DNA of 42,371 nucleotides, taken from positions 1-42,371 of the forward strand of contig JAAAJB010000303.1 in assembly GCA_016098155.1 (NCBI GenBank). The letters run 5' to 3'. Numbering within the stretch: the stretch's first letter is position 1; each line of letters begins with the position of its first letter. This document shows, in pieces, positions 21,117 through 33,500 of the stretch. The notes beneath the pieces were generated by a model that was not told where the DNA came from, ran no database searches, and worked only from the letters and a program-made list of their open reading frames with translations. Both the position numbers and the translations under genes were made by a program. This DNA is from Actinomortierella ambigua (lineage: Eukaryota > Mortierellomycota > Mortierellomycetes > Mortierellales > Mortierellaceae).

Positions 21117-21145
21117 CGAATGAGCAATCAAACATTGCTCATTCG
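21117..21145. repeat. Perfect 12-bp inverted repeat, 5-nt spacer
   Basis: CGAATGAGCAAT, then the spacer CAAAC, then ATTGCTCATTCG. The arms match with no mismatch. It sits 147 bp upstream of the MED10 start and 382 bp upstream of HYOU1. It could be a dimeric regulator's binding site or an RNA hairpin in a 5' UTR. Confidence 0.9.
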
Positions 21146-21179
21146 GCCTTGCCTCAACCCAACGTTTCTCTGCCCTGGT

Positions 21180-21185
21180 CACGTG
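21180..21185. promoter_or_regulatory. CACGTG (ACGT-core) element upstream of HYOU1
   Basis: TCACGTGA palindrome about 340 bp before the start of an ER chaperone gene. ACGT cores are bound by bZIP (Hac1/XBP1 type) and by bHLH factors. Function is inferred from position only. Confidence 0.3.
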
Positions 21186-21526
21186 AATGATCCGTTTTTT
21201 GGTGGCAGCGTTTTGTTCGTCCACGACTTTTTTTTCTCATCAGTTTCCCCCGCCCCGTCGTCCCCCAGAAGAGAAGCATTGCCCGTCATAAGAAAAACCA
21301 GACCATCATTCTTTCTCTTTTACTCTTGTTTCCTCATCACCGTCCTCCCCATCCTACCTTTTCGTGCACAGTAGCACATCAACCTTTGCATTTACGACCC
21401 CTCTCATCTGTTGTTACCCCTGACCTGATCTTTTGAGGTTTCTCCCCCCCCCCTTCTAATATTTCCAACGAACCAATTGGGGAAACACAACACCCACTGG
21501 CAACACAAAGTACAACGAACACAGCC

Positions 21527-24500
21527 ATGAAATTACTATACTCTCTAGGAGCAGTGGCCGCCCTTGCTCTCTGCATCGGCAACAACCCGGTAGATGCTGC
21601 TGTCATGTCGGTCGACTACGGTACCGAGTGGTTCAAGGTCGCGCTCGTCAAGCCCGGTATTCCCTTTGACATTGTCCTCAACGCCGAATCGAAGCGCAAG
21701 ACCCAGTCGGCCATCACGATCCGGGGCAACGAGCGCGCGTTTGCTTCAGATGCCATGAGTCTGGTAAGGACACACTCAACTCAACCCCTTCTTCGTGTCG
21801 GCCGTAACACTCAATTGCCCCCCCCCCTTTCTATGTCCCTAATCTGTCACTTTTGACTTTTTTTTTTTTTCTAATTGGCTCGCTCTCTTATTTTCCTTCG
21901 TGATGAATGAATCTTGGTTGATCTACATGTATTAGGCAACACGTTTCCCCAAGGACTCGTACCTGGGACTGAAACGACTTCTTGGTCGCACGTACGACGA
22001 TGACCACGCGGTGGAGTATCGAGACACGTTCACCAACAACATGATCAAGGATCCTGTCCGTGGCACGATCGGATTCGAGACCACTGCCGGAGTCCATTAC
22101 AGTGTTGAGGAACTGGTGGCGATGCAGTTTGCTCTAGCCAAGAAGCAGGCTGAGGAGACTGCTGGTGAAGGTGTCCGCGATGTGGTCATCTCGGTAAGGA
22201 CTTCTCTCTTCTTCCTTTCCCTCCAAGAGACTTACTTTTTTGGGACATAATGGTGATCACCCAATTGCGCTCCGACACGAGCATGAGCCAGTGGCGAGAT
22301 GACTGATCTTCTAATTTATTCTTTTTGGTTCCCCCCCCCCCCTTCACCTTTTTTTTTTTTTTTGTTTTTTTTGGGACTACTACAGATTCCTCCTTACCTC
22401 AACCAATTTGAGCGCCAGGCAATGTTGGATGCTGCCGAACTGGCAGGACTTCATGTTCTGACGCTTATCCATGACGAGTCGGCCGGTAAGGAGACAAAAG
22501 GGGGCGGAATGGTCTGAAGAAGATTCATCCTTGATTTAATTTTCCAACGTGGCCCTCTTTGATTCGCAACTTTCGATCGATGTCTGACATTTTGCTCTCA
22601 ACCCCTCACTGGTGTTCCCCCGCCCCCCCCCCACAAATTTTAATTTGTTTTGGGTACATATTAGTGGCGTTGAACTATGCCATGACTCGAACCTTCCCTG
22701 AGGAACAATGCCACGTCTTCTTCGATATGGGAGCCGGCAGCACAGTGGCAAGTTTGACCTGCTTCCACGACTTGACGGTCAAGGATGTGGGTAAGCTCAC
22801 CAAGACGGTCCAACAGGTCGAGGTCAAGGCCGTGGGCTTTGATCGTACCTTGGGTGGTCATCAGTTTGATGTGCGCCTGCAAAACTTCTTGGCCGAAAAG
22901 TTCCAGGAGCAAAAGGGCTCGCAGACCAGTGGCCCTGTGGCCGAGAACCCTCGCGCCATGGCCAAGCTGCTCAAGGAGGCCACGCGTGTCAAGCAGATTC
23001 TTAGTGCCAACACAGAAACCATGGCCTCTGTAAGTTGCTTTCTCCCCCTCCCCCCCCCTCTCTCTCTATTTATATTCCTTGTCCATATTCTCATAACCTT
23101 TCTTCCCCCCTTCTTGTTTAAAAATCATTCTCATCATCATCCAGGTCGAGAATGTCATGGATGACGTCGACTTCAAGATCAAGGTGACGCGTGAGGACCT
23201 GGAGCGTCTGTCCAAGGATCTGATTACCCGTGTACGTGGGCCTTTGGATACAGTGCTGAAGGAAGCCAATATGACGCCAGAGCAGATTCAGTCGATTGTG
23301 TTGGTCGGTGGTGGTGTGCGTATCCCATCCGTGCAAGCGTCGTTGGCCGAGGTCGTCGGCGAAGACAAGCTGGCCAAGAACGTGAACGGCGACGAAGCCG
23401 CAGTAATGGGTGCCGTCTTCCGAGGAGCAGGATTGAGCCGCCAGTTTAAGGTGAAGGAGGTCAAGTTGAAGGACCGAAGCATGTACCCGATCGAGGTTAA
23501 CTATACCGGCGAATCCAAAGATGGAGGTGCGACGCCTGGCAAGCCCTTTGTGACGCCCATCTACAAGGAGGGATCCGTGTTGGGCACACGCAAGATTGTG
23601 AGCTTTAAGCGCGTGACGGACTTTGATTTTGATTTGCAGTATGGCGAGGCCGATCCTGCGCTGGCCAAGGATCTGGCCAGCAGGGAGATTGCCCATGTGT
23701 CGTTGGCGGGCTTGACGGCTGCAGTGGAGAAGTACAAGGATGTCAGCCTGTCTACACCCAAGGTCAAGGTCACTCTGGAGCTGTCAGATTCGGGCGTGTT
23801 GTCCGTTCAGGAGGCTGTCGCTACGATTGAGATGGAGGATGTCAAGAAGCCATCGTTGAAGGACAAGGTCAAGTCTTTCTTTGGCGGCTCCGAGTCCAAG
23901 GAGGGCGAGGGTGCTGCTAAGGACGAAAAGGAGGGCGAAGAGACCCAGGAAAGCGGCGAGGCATCCAAGGAGGAGAAGAAGCAAGAGCAGACCGAGGAAG
24001 AGAAGAAGACCGAGGGCGATAGCAAAAACAGTACGGCTGACAAGGACAAGGATGCAGGTGACAAAAAAGCGGATGAGGCCACAAAGAAGGCTGACGCACC
24101 AGCAATCAAGGTGGAGAAGGTTACCCTGCAGATCTCGTCCGAGTTCCGCGGCATTGCCCCGCTGACAGCGTCAGAGAAGAAGGAGTCGCTGACACGTATC
24201 CGCAAGCTGGATGCGCTGGATGCGGCAAAGCGAGCACGTGAAGAGTCCCGCAACAACCTGGAGTCGTTCCTGTACCGAGCCCGCGATTTGATGGAGCGCG
24301 ACGAGATCATTGAGGTGTCGACAGAAGAACAGCGCAAGGTGCTCTCGGACAAGCTTTCGGAGGTCTCAGAGTGGTTCGAGGACAATGAGGACGCGGATCG
24401 CAAGGAGTACGATGCCCACCTCAAGACGCTGCGCGATCTGGAGCAACCCATGTCGCGCCGTGCGGCTGAGAAGGTGTCTCGCCCTGCAGCATTTGTGACG

Positions 24501-24947
24501 CTCGAGTCGGCGGTGTCAATGGCACGGACGATGGGCGAAGTGCTGTTGAAGGGTGAAGAGAGCTACCATACGCCTGAGGAGGTGCAGAAGCTGTATGATG
24601 CATGCGATGAGGTCGACAAGTGGATCAAGGAGAAGCGCGAGGCACAAGAGAAACTGGCCCTGTGGGAGGAGCCTGCGGTAGCGACGCGCGATATTGAGTA
24701 CCGTGGTGTGCCAGTCGAGAAGGAGCTGACAAAATTGATGAGCAAGAAGAAGCCCAAGGTGACCAAGAAGACCAAAGAGAATGCCACTGAGAAGAAGGCA
24801 GAAGAGGAGAAGAAGGCGGACGATAGTACCCCTGCCGAGGAGAAGAAGGTCGAAGACGAAAAGACCCCTGAGGAGCAGCCACCACAGCAGGAGCAGAAGG
24901 AGGAACCCAAGAAGGATCGCGACGAGACCAAGCATGACGAATTGTAA
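21527..24947 (+). CDS. LHS1: ER-lumen Hsp70-like chaperone, HYOU1/LHS1 (Grp170 family)
   Basis: Large Hsp70 of the ER lumen; in the family it acts as nucleotide exchange factor for Kar2/BiP and as a holdase in import and folding. Five exons, 21527-21763, 21936-22193, 22386-22485, 22665-23029 and 23145-24947, give 920 aa. A signal peptide ([17 protein letters not shown]) precedes the ATPase start [19 protein letters not shown], typical of Grp170. Also seen: [13 protein letters not shown] (phosphate/adenosine region) and [17 protein letters not shown]. The substrate domain follows ([14 protein letters not shown]), interrupted by a Lys/Glu-rich loop at about 23880-24110, typical for Grp170. A second Lys/Glu tail precedes KHDEL, an ER-retrieval signal. 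Every one of its four introns contains a C9-C12 tract. Divergent from MED10; an ACGT-core site upstream would fit unfolded-protein-response control. Confidence 0.95.
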
Positions 24948-25779
24948 AACAAACTGCATATACAGCACAACATTTTGACATAGATATAAAGATGAACATC
25001 GATTGACTGCGACGATTGGGAGCGATGTGCCGAGAAGGGGACAGGGGAAGGGGGAATTGGAATTAAGGCACTGCAACGTGAAGGCCGGGGTTTTGCTTGA
25101 TCTTCGTCTCGGAATACTACACCGACTGTCGATCTCGCAACTCGTACCTTGAAATGGGACAAAAAAGAGCGACATGGGTTCAAATAGTCTTGTCCTCGGT
25201 TGTCAGCGATGATCAGCCAAGCAGGATCACCAGGTGATATAAAAGCTGTGTGTCTTGCCACCACCCACCCCTCCCCCACATCCAACCGAGCTCCTGGTAA
25301 GAGCACTTTGACTGTTTCCACCCAGCAATCCAACCCTCTGTAAGCCCATTCTCTCTGCCCCTTCTCGACTAGCTTCCATCTATTGGAGGCTGAGAAGGAC
25401 GAAGGGGTAGACCCCTTTCCAGTGCCCGACCATATGGTGCAAAAATGACGGTCTGAGAGTGTGTGCTAATCCCACTATTCATTCGTCTCGTTGTTCGCAC
25501 TACAAAATTGTCTACAGTAGTACAGTAGTCCCCCCTCCTCCTCCTTCCATGGAGCCCAGCCAAGCTGTTTTCTTTTCTACTATCGATAGTTGCCAGGACT
25601 GAACGCGATGGTCGACTAGATAAGCGTTGGGCTGACGTCGCGCAATGTTGGAGGCGTCTTGTGTGAGAGTCCCATATAACATAAAGTGCTATATAAATAA
25701 ATTTGACCCCACAACGTTCACACTCCTTTCTTTCATTGCACCCTTGCAGTTTGAACAATTGAGCAGTTCATAGACATCC
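24948..25779. other. Intergenic region, HYOU1 to UCHL5
   Basis: No supported gene in 832 bp between two genes read in the same direction. A minus-strand frame of about 130 codons (25369-25758) has no domain or family-like texture. A 6-bp palindrome (ATCACC-A-GGTGAT) lies near 25228-25240, followed by ATATAAAAG. It holds the HYOU1 terminator and UCHL5 promoter. Confidence 0.35.
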
Positions 25780-27574
25780 ATGGAGGCAGGCGAATATGCA
25801 CAGACAACACTTTCATCAGCCCTTCCTATGGGTGGCCATTGGCAAAAGATAGAATCGAATCCAGGTTGGGGAATTCATTTCGACACGACGCGTCATGTGC
25901 AAGTCATTTGTATGGAAAACTAGATCACGACTTGGAAGGACTTACTTCATATTTGATCCGCACTGAACAGTCATTTTCAACGAACTTTTGCGAACAATCG
26001 GTGTCCGTGGAGCCCATGCTGAAGAGGTTTACACAATTGATGAGGAGTTCTTTAACACGCTGCGGTACGGTTTTATCAGCCATATTGTGATGAAGTGGTA
26101 TCCTGGGAATATCAACACTTTGTGAATGCTGTCAGTACAGAGCAAGCTGACTCAAGGAATCCTCTTCGGGTTGCACCCATCCTGCGTTTTTTTCTTATTT
26201 CTATTTTATTGTTATAGAAAAGCTCAAGTCTATGGATTCATTTTGCTGCTTCGACACAAGAACCAGCACACTCGGACTGTGGCACCGTCAGGGATCGACT
26301 ATAGCAACGTCTATTTTGCCAACCAAGTCATTCCTGATGCTTGTGCGACCCAAGCGATTCTCTCAGTGGTGTTAAATGCTCCCCAGCTCGACATAGGGCC
26401 CTCGCTTCGGCGCTTTAAGGACTTTACAGCCGATTTCTCGCCCAAGGTATATGAGATATGCCATTTGCCTGCTATGCTCGTGTCAGAAAGGATAGGTCCA
26501 TGAATTCTACCACAAGAGACATCCTCAAAGAGCAAGGTGCTCTATGAAGCTATGACCGAACGCCCTCAGATTTCTAGGGGGGGGGGAAGTGGTGGTGATA
26601 TTGGACCCGTCTTCTCGATCCGTTATATATTTGTACTTAACCAAGGCTATTTCTTTTCAAACACATGTGACCCCACCTTTCATTCGAATAGGCAAGAGGT
26701 CTTGCCATGACCAATTTTGACAAGCTTCTCGAAAGTCACAACCGACTTGCAGGGTAATGAAAGATCAGTCGTGGTTATTATTTTCATTCAGTTATTAGCG
26801 CGATTGATCAATTGCCCACGAAGGCCTACTCACACTTCTTTTTTTAAAAAAAAAAATGTATACATGTATAGGAGATATGCATCTCATCAAAATATACCCC
26901 TATCATCGCACACCAAGGATGATAAGAATGCCATGGGAATCGAGGAAGATGACGAGGAAGATCCTTTCCACTACATCGCCTATGTGCCGATCGATGGACA
27001 CACGTGGGAGCTTGATGGTCTACGACCAGCACCTGTTCGACTAGACCCCTACGACGAATCAGACTGGCTGAGCGCATTTCGCAAAGAGCTTGTCGCCAAG
27101 ATTGAGAAGTATGAATTTACACCTTTGTGTCTTTGTTTTGTTTGTTTATTTATCATCCTCATACGTGTCAATACGATGTGTCAAACCCTATTTTAAGATT
27201 GTGGGAAGGTTTGAATAGTTTCTTCGGATTTTCCGTACATTTCTGGTCGGTGCGAAATAGAAAAAAAAAAGATTATCCACTCATTTTCTCTTATTCCACT
27301 CTCCAGGTATTCCACAGATGAGGCTGGGTTTGTGCTGATGGCGATTATGCAAGATCCCGTCGACGCCTTGATGACCGAACAGCAACAACAACAAATACAG
27401 CTTGAACGAGGCGAGGAAGTCGACCCAGAGCAGGTGCAACGGTTGGAGAAGGAGCTCGAGATCAAGCTCAATGATCGAGCACGCGAGCAACTCGAGATTG
27501 GCGAAAAAACCGCCGACTTTCGGCCGTTCCTCAATAGATTCATCACATTGCTGCGGGCACACGGCAAGGTGTAG
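25780..27574 (+). CDS. UCHL5: Proteasome-associated deubiquitinase UCHL5 (UCH37/Uch2)
   Basis: Cysteine protease of the UCH family that trims ubiquitin on the 26S proteasome cap (binding Rpn13) and, in animals, also joins INO80. Six exons, 25780-25864, 25971-26064, 26218-26446, 26692-26753, 26872-27108 and 27307-27574, give 324 aa, close to human (329). N-terminal part: SNPVIFNELLRTIGVRGAHA, then YTIDEEFFNTLR. Catalytic residues are all present: oxyanion Gln96 and Cys102 (FANQVIPDACATQ), His190 (DPFHYIAYV), Asp205 (WELDGLR); spacing equals the human enzyme. The C-terminal ULD-type helix contains KTADFRPFLNRFITLLRAHGKV, which fits the Rpn13-binding tail. Exon 1 (MEAGEYAQTTL...) is the least certain. 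Converges with GDT1, 153 bp between stops. Confidence 0.94.
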
Positions 27575-27727
27575 AACAGAAAAAAATGGAACCCAAAGAA
27601 AAACAAAAATCTTTCTGTCCTCCTCTTGTCATCCATATCAAGTTGTTACTGCACAGAATGAGGCCGGAATACCATGGCTGTTGTTTGTGGTGCAAATGTA
27701 CTATATTTTGGTTTGTTTTTATTAGTA

Positions 27728-29193
27728 TTATTCGTGGTCGTAGAGGGATTCATACAGAGACACCAGAGCAAACAGCTCAAACGTCACTGCGCCGGCCAGC
27801 GTAACTAGTAGAGTGAGCAAGAAGAGCGAAGGGTTAGCGACATAGTATCAGGCAGGGGTCATGGAGATTCGATTCAGTGGGTGTCTCGTGACCACACAGT
27901 AGCCAATCCAGATGCTTACCAGTGCGAACGGAGATACGAGATGCCAGCATGCGACCTCCAAGGACGGCCACACCTGTGCACAGAGAGTGGCCAAAAATGC
28001 CTCCAATGGACACCCAGACCATGTCCTAAGAGTTAAAAAAAAATTGATTGAGCAGGTCAGTCAGGGGCTCATGTTCCATCGTAGTGCACCCACTCCCTAG
28101 TGCATTCCTTTTGTGCTCTCTCCGTGCATTTGGCTGGTTGTTTTCAGTGTCAGAGAGAAACATGACATACGTGGGCTGCAGCCAGGGCGATGGTGGCAAT
28201 CTGGGAGCGGTCGCCCCATTCGGCCAGGAAGGTCATGATGAAGGTCTGAACAAACACGGGCGAGAAGATGAGTTGAAGGAGGTTAACGATGCCTGAGCTC
28301 TCCTTCTTCTTGGCGGCGGCAGGCGTGAGAGTTGAATCGCCGTCGGTGACACCGCCCTCAGCACGTTGGAGCAGTTCGAGGTCTTCCTTCTCCTGCAGCT
28401 CCTGAGTGACCTCCTCGAGTTCGTGCGCGGCCTCTTCCTCGGTCATTTTCCAGCCGTCGATGAACATGCGGATACCAAAGCAGAAGAAGAGCAAAGCAGC
28501 GAGGATGTTTGTGTATTTCCGCGAGATTAGGTTAGGAACGGCGTGACCAAAGGCGGCGCTAAGGACGGTCATAACGGCCAAGGCCGACAAAGCAGATGTG
28601 AAGACGAGGAGTCGCGAGTGCTTCATGGCCATGATGGCAGCAATCAGAAAGGTCTTGTCACCGATCTCCGAAACAATAATCATGGCGAGCGAAAGAAAGA
28701 AGGATTGGGTCTCCTCCGAGCTGAGTTCCAGGCGACGCCGGGCATCGTCGAGGCTCCATTTCGACGATGGGACCTCGGCCTCCAGATCATAGTTGTTAAA
28801 CTCGTCAACCCCGCCACCGACACCGCCACCGACTTGACCGTCTTCTGGTGATCCTTGTAGCGGTTGATCTACTGCCCTTGGCTTGAATCTTCCTGCTGCT
28901 CCTTCAAAGTCATCCTTCAAGTCGACATTGTACTATTGAATGACAGCGATATATTTACAGCGAGAAGGCGAGAGAACAAAGGTTAAGAAGGGAGCACCAA
29001 ACCAACTGGTGAGACTGAAGCATTCTTTTGTACACCACCCCCTTATTGATAATGAATTAGAAGCAAAGACAGACGAATAGGGAGCACCTACGTGGTGGAT
29101 GTCACCAGCAGCAGCAGCTTGGACCCTGAGCGAAGAGTAGGACAGACACAGGGCACCGACGGCCAGGACAATAAGCAGGTTTCGTCTGTGCAT
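27728..29193 (-). CDS. GDT1: GDT1/TMEM165 family Golgi cation transporter
   Basis: Golgi membrane Ca2+/Mn2+ transporter (UPF0016 family) needed for Mn supply to glycosylation and for calcium tolerance. Four exons, 29092-29193, 28171-28932, 27920-28025 and 27728-27804, give 348 aa. The N-terminal hydrophobic stretch RRNLLIVLAVGALCLSYSSL looks like a signal peptide. The two family motifs E-x-G-D-(K/R)-(T/S) are both there: FLSLAMIIVSEIGDKT in the first repeat and IMTFLAEWGDRSQIATIALA in the second. Between them is an acidic cytosolic loop (EEAAHELEEVTQELQEKEDL), as usual. About six to seven membrane segments are visible, the last in exon 4 (TLAGAVTFELFALVSLYE). The gene is divergent from the NIPA-type transporter. 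Confidence 0.92.
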
Positions 29194-30503
29194 TAAATAG
29201 GCGATATAAGATGGAATGGAGTGGGGAAAGAGAGGGGCGAGGGAGAGAGAGAGAGAGCTGGAGAGACAGCGAGGAATGTGATGAGAGATGATCAACAAAT
29301 AGCCAGAGAGATGAAAAGGAGAAAAAGGGCTAGATGAATTGCATGCACAAACAACAGTTATAAAAATAAAGAGTGGGGAGGACAGTGATAAGAAGGCTCA
29401 GGATCTGGGCAAATCAAATCGCTGATTATTGAATGGAGGCAGTGCAACAGCGGTAGGCTGAGCTTCCTCCGCCCAACCCTCCGCCTCCATCGCCCTCTTC
29501 CAAGCCAAGCATGGCCCCCACTCCACACCTCTACCACCACTTGAGAATCAAAGAAGCCACAAGCCTATGTCAACTCCAAGCTGTTCACATCTACCCTCCC
29601 ACCTCTCTTTCGTTCCTTCTTTCTGTTTTTCTGTCTTTCTCGTCTCTACGTCTCTTTCTTTCCTCAACAGAGAATAATGACTCCGACAGACCCGGAGACA
29701 CGAGTAGCAATTGAAATGAAACGGGGACTTTGATTGGCCCCCCTTCTTCCTCGGCCACGACCGTGGTTGTTGCGAGAGGACGTGTGGAAAGCATGCTCCA
29801 AGGTAGTCCTTCAGTAAGAGCACACTTCCCCCCGCGACCTTCTGTCGCTCTCTTTTTCTTTTCTTTTTTTTTCCTCTCCGCCCTTCCCCTGGCTGCTCTG
29901 AGCCGGTGGTCCCTGTCAGCGCTCGCGTGGAGACAAAAGTACAATGGTGGCCTCTGGAAGATAGACGGCACAGGCAGGTCGTCTGCCTCCTCTTCAGTAG
30001 AGAGTAGTACTGTACTGTGAGTGTGTTGCCCAACACAACACTGTAACACCTCTTCGGGCCTCACTCCGCTGTCCCAGAAAAGAAACCTGCTCGCGTATTT
30101 TTAGCACATCTGTTCATTTTCCTCGCTGTCCATTCTTTTGCTTCGTCCTCTCTCTCTTCTCTCTCTCTCTCTCTGTCTCTTTTTGGTCTCTTGATCTTCT
30201 TCCTACCTGTTTCTCTTCCTCTTGTTTCCTTCTCCTCCTCCTCCTCTTTCTCTTCTTTCCTCTTCCTCTTCCTCTGTCTCCATCCCCCCCCTCCTTCCCT
30301 AACGACCTTTTTTCTCATAACGACCTGTGACGACTTCAGGAAGAGAGCCGACAGAACCTTTTTCTTTCTTTTTTTTTTTTTTCCTCAATTGCTTCCTTGT
30401 TGCCCGGCATCCTCTTCATCAGTTGGGACCACAGCCAAAGTGCATCCACCTTTCTCCCCCTCCCCTCCTTTTCGACCATCAATTCTTCATCCCATTCCAC
30501 ATC
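29194..30503. promoter_or_regulatory. Divergent upstream region, GDT1 to NIPA-type gene
   Basis: 1.3 kb without a supported gene. The GDT1 side carries GA-rich sequence (29232-29260), and the NIPA side is strongly CT-rich (30130-30480), with T-runs near 30370-30382. A pyrimidine-rich leader close to the start codon recurs at other genes in this window. A non-coding first exon is possible but I cannot place one. Confidence 0.4.
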
Positions 30504-33500
30504 ATGGCCACCCCTGGAGAAGTACCCAATTTAGACACCGTGGGTGCAACAGGCGCACCAATGCACGACAAGTATGTCGGCCTACTCCTCGCCGTTTCGT
30601 CCTCGCTCATGATCGGCATCTCATTCGTCATCACAAAGAAGGGCCTGATTGACAGCACAAGTAGACATGCTGGACATGGCAGTGCCTCCGAGCAGTATCT
30701 CTTTCTCAAGAATCCCATCTGGCTTCTTGGCATGCTAACCAGTACGTGTGTTGTCACTGCACTTACACCTTGCTCTCCATCTTCGTGCTTGCCTCCAAGG
30801 CAACCAAGAGTTGCTGGGGTCGCCCAACCACTCTAAAAGGCCAATGAGGGTCGGTCAAGTTCCTAACCTCTTGACTTTTCTCATTTTTATTTCTACGTCT
30901 TTTTTTTATTATTATTATCATTCTCTATTCTTCTTTCTGAACCATCCTGTCTTGCCCTGCCTGCTTCTTGACACCTTCCAATCCCAATGCGACAATGTTT
31001 TACTCGTCGTTGTCGTCGTCGCTGTCTTTGCTCTTTTAACATCTTACGATTGCCGTCCTGACTGATATTGATGGCACCGTTCTATCTGTTTCATGTCTGT
31101 CTCGCCGCCACCGGATTACCTTGACCTGAACCAACCCAATTCAACGCATTCCCATCTCACCTTGACCAAACAACACACAACACAAACGACGAAACAACAT
31201 GGATTACTAGTGGCGGCCGGTGAGATAGCCAACTTTGCAGCATATTCATTTGCACCGGCTATCCTTGTCACTCCACTCGGTGCACTGAGCGTTATTATCG
31301 GGTAAGAGATGGACCATAACACAACAGAAGCACCACATAATAACAACAACGAAAAAAGGAGTGCCCCAACCATCTCTCGTCCCTGGCCATCCAATCGAAC
31401 AACCAATGTGACAACTCTCCGTCAGAAGGAGGGAGGGGGGGTATCCTTTGTACTCAGCGTGACAGCACCTAACACTACGCCCACTCCACCCACGTTTTTG
31501 GTCTTCCTCCTTCGATAGAGCTGTTCTAGCATCGTTCTTCTTACATGAAAGGCTCGGTATTGTTGGCAAAGTCGGCTGTGCCCTTTGTCTTATTGGATCC
31601 GTGGTAATTGTGATGCACGCCCCAGAGGACAAGGACATCACTTCGGTTGATGAGATTCTCAACTATGCTATGCAACCAGGTAAAGACCTCCAACAATCCT
31701 TTTGTCAATCCAAAAAACTCCATGCACGTCCTTCTTTTAGAGCCAAATAAAAAAACAAAAAAAAAAAAAAAAAAGTGTGGCCACGAAACGGCCTACATTC
31801 TCCTTTCCTCCTTTCCGCCCCTCCCTCCTCCTCCTCTCCTAGTGCACAGGGACAGGGCCAAAAAAAACGTACTTCAGTGGAGACTGCGTTTCTTTTGGTT
31901 GACATGCATGACTGTGCGAAACATCTCTGTGGGCTATAGCGCACTGTGTTCCTCATCCAAAATGCATCCATGCCGCTGGGATCGAGCTCCCCTTTTTTCC
32001 CCCACCTACCCCACCCATCGACCACCACCTCCTGCCCTTTTCCTCTCTCTTTTTTTTTCTCTCCCTCGCCTCTCTCCTTTGATCTGCTTCACACCAGGAG
32101 TCCCTGATAGGGATGATCAGTAACACAGAGAGAGGAAATGGGGAAGATCAGAATGGCCCCTACGCTGGATTTGCACTCGGTATTTTTGTCTTTGTCGAGG
32201 CAACTACACCAGAGCTGCATCAACGACAAGAAAAACAGGAACAGGGATAGGAACAGGAAAAGTCCGTTATAGGCAGGCAGACCAGCATATCGAGGGGATC
32301 GCACATGAAAAAGGCTCCACGGAGTCAAACAATCTCGATGAAAGAAAACAAAGGCACAACGAGGGAGAGGATCATGCAGGACAATGCGAGAGCAGGGATG
32401 TACAAACTATATGGAGGCTCTTTTTTTTTTGGGCGTACCTTTTTTTCTCACCCTTCTCACCCACAACCTAACACTCGGCCAGTGAGGACCCGTCTGGCAT
32501 ATGTCCACATTGTCAATAATGTTGGAGCTCTCAGCATTGTGATATGAGGACAAAGGAACAATCTCGGTAGAGCTCAGCAAAGGACACCAAAAGCTATTTT
32601 GTTTGAAATTCTGTCCTACTGTTTTTTGCCAAGTGTCACACATTTTGGGTTTCTAATATCAATTAGACTGAAAAATGCACCAACCGGCCCCTCCGAACAG
32701 GGTCGGGGCGCATCACTCCTTCACGTTATTGGCAAACCTTTTACACAGAAACCAGTCATACCAACTCACTAAAAGGCTGTAGGAAGAGTTGGACAAAAAG
32801 GAATGGACGCCATGATACTAACTGTGGTTTGGTGGCCATTCTGTAACTCTCCTTGGAAACTCTAGGCTTCGTAATTTACAGTCTGTTCGTGCTGGGCTTT
32901 TCAACATTCATGATCTACCGAGTGGTACCAAAGTGGGGCAACAAATCACCACTAGTCAACATCTCTATCTGCTCGCTTGTGGGATCGATCACGGTGATGG
33001 CGTCGAAGGGTTTTGGCATTGCCTTGAAGCTGACATTTGCTGGCTCAAATCAGCTTACGCATCCCTCGACCTATGTGTTTGCGCTGTTGGTCGGTGTGTG
33101 CATTGTGGTTCAGATGAACTACTTCAACAAGGCGCTGGACATTTTCTCGACGAATATTGTGATGCCGATCTACTATGTGATGTTTACGACTGCAACGATC
33201 ACGGCGTCAGTGATTCTGTTCCAGGGCTTTAACACAACGTCGATGGTGGACGTGGTGTCGCTTTTCTGTGGGTTTGGCACCATCTTTTCAGGCGTGCTGT
33301 TGCTCAACAATGCTCAGCAGCATGCGGCAACAGAAGTACATGGCAAGGCCGGCGCGATCAACAGCATTGCCAGCGGCGGCGCGCACCATCATCATGGCGG
33401 CTATTCGGACCCACACCTCCGCCGGTCATCGAGGGAGTCAACTCTGCTTAACGCCTTTGATGAGGAAAGCTTGGGCTTGACGCAGCTGAGAGAGGAGGAA

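Larger units (their letters stand above)
20971..21526. promoter_or_regulatory. Divergent promoter between MED10 and HYOU1
   Basis: These 556 bp hold both promoters. Visible elements are the inverted repeat at 21117-21145, a CACGTG core at 21180-21185, and a long pyrimidine-rich leader with a C10 run near 21444-21453 just before the HYOU1 start. Confidence 0.5.

Noticed and set aside
25369..25758. 130-codon minus-strand frame between HYOU1 and UCHL5
   Set aside because: No domain, no family-like motif and no splice partners. Its length is not exceptional for this base composition.
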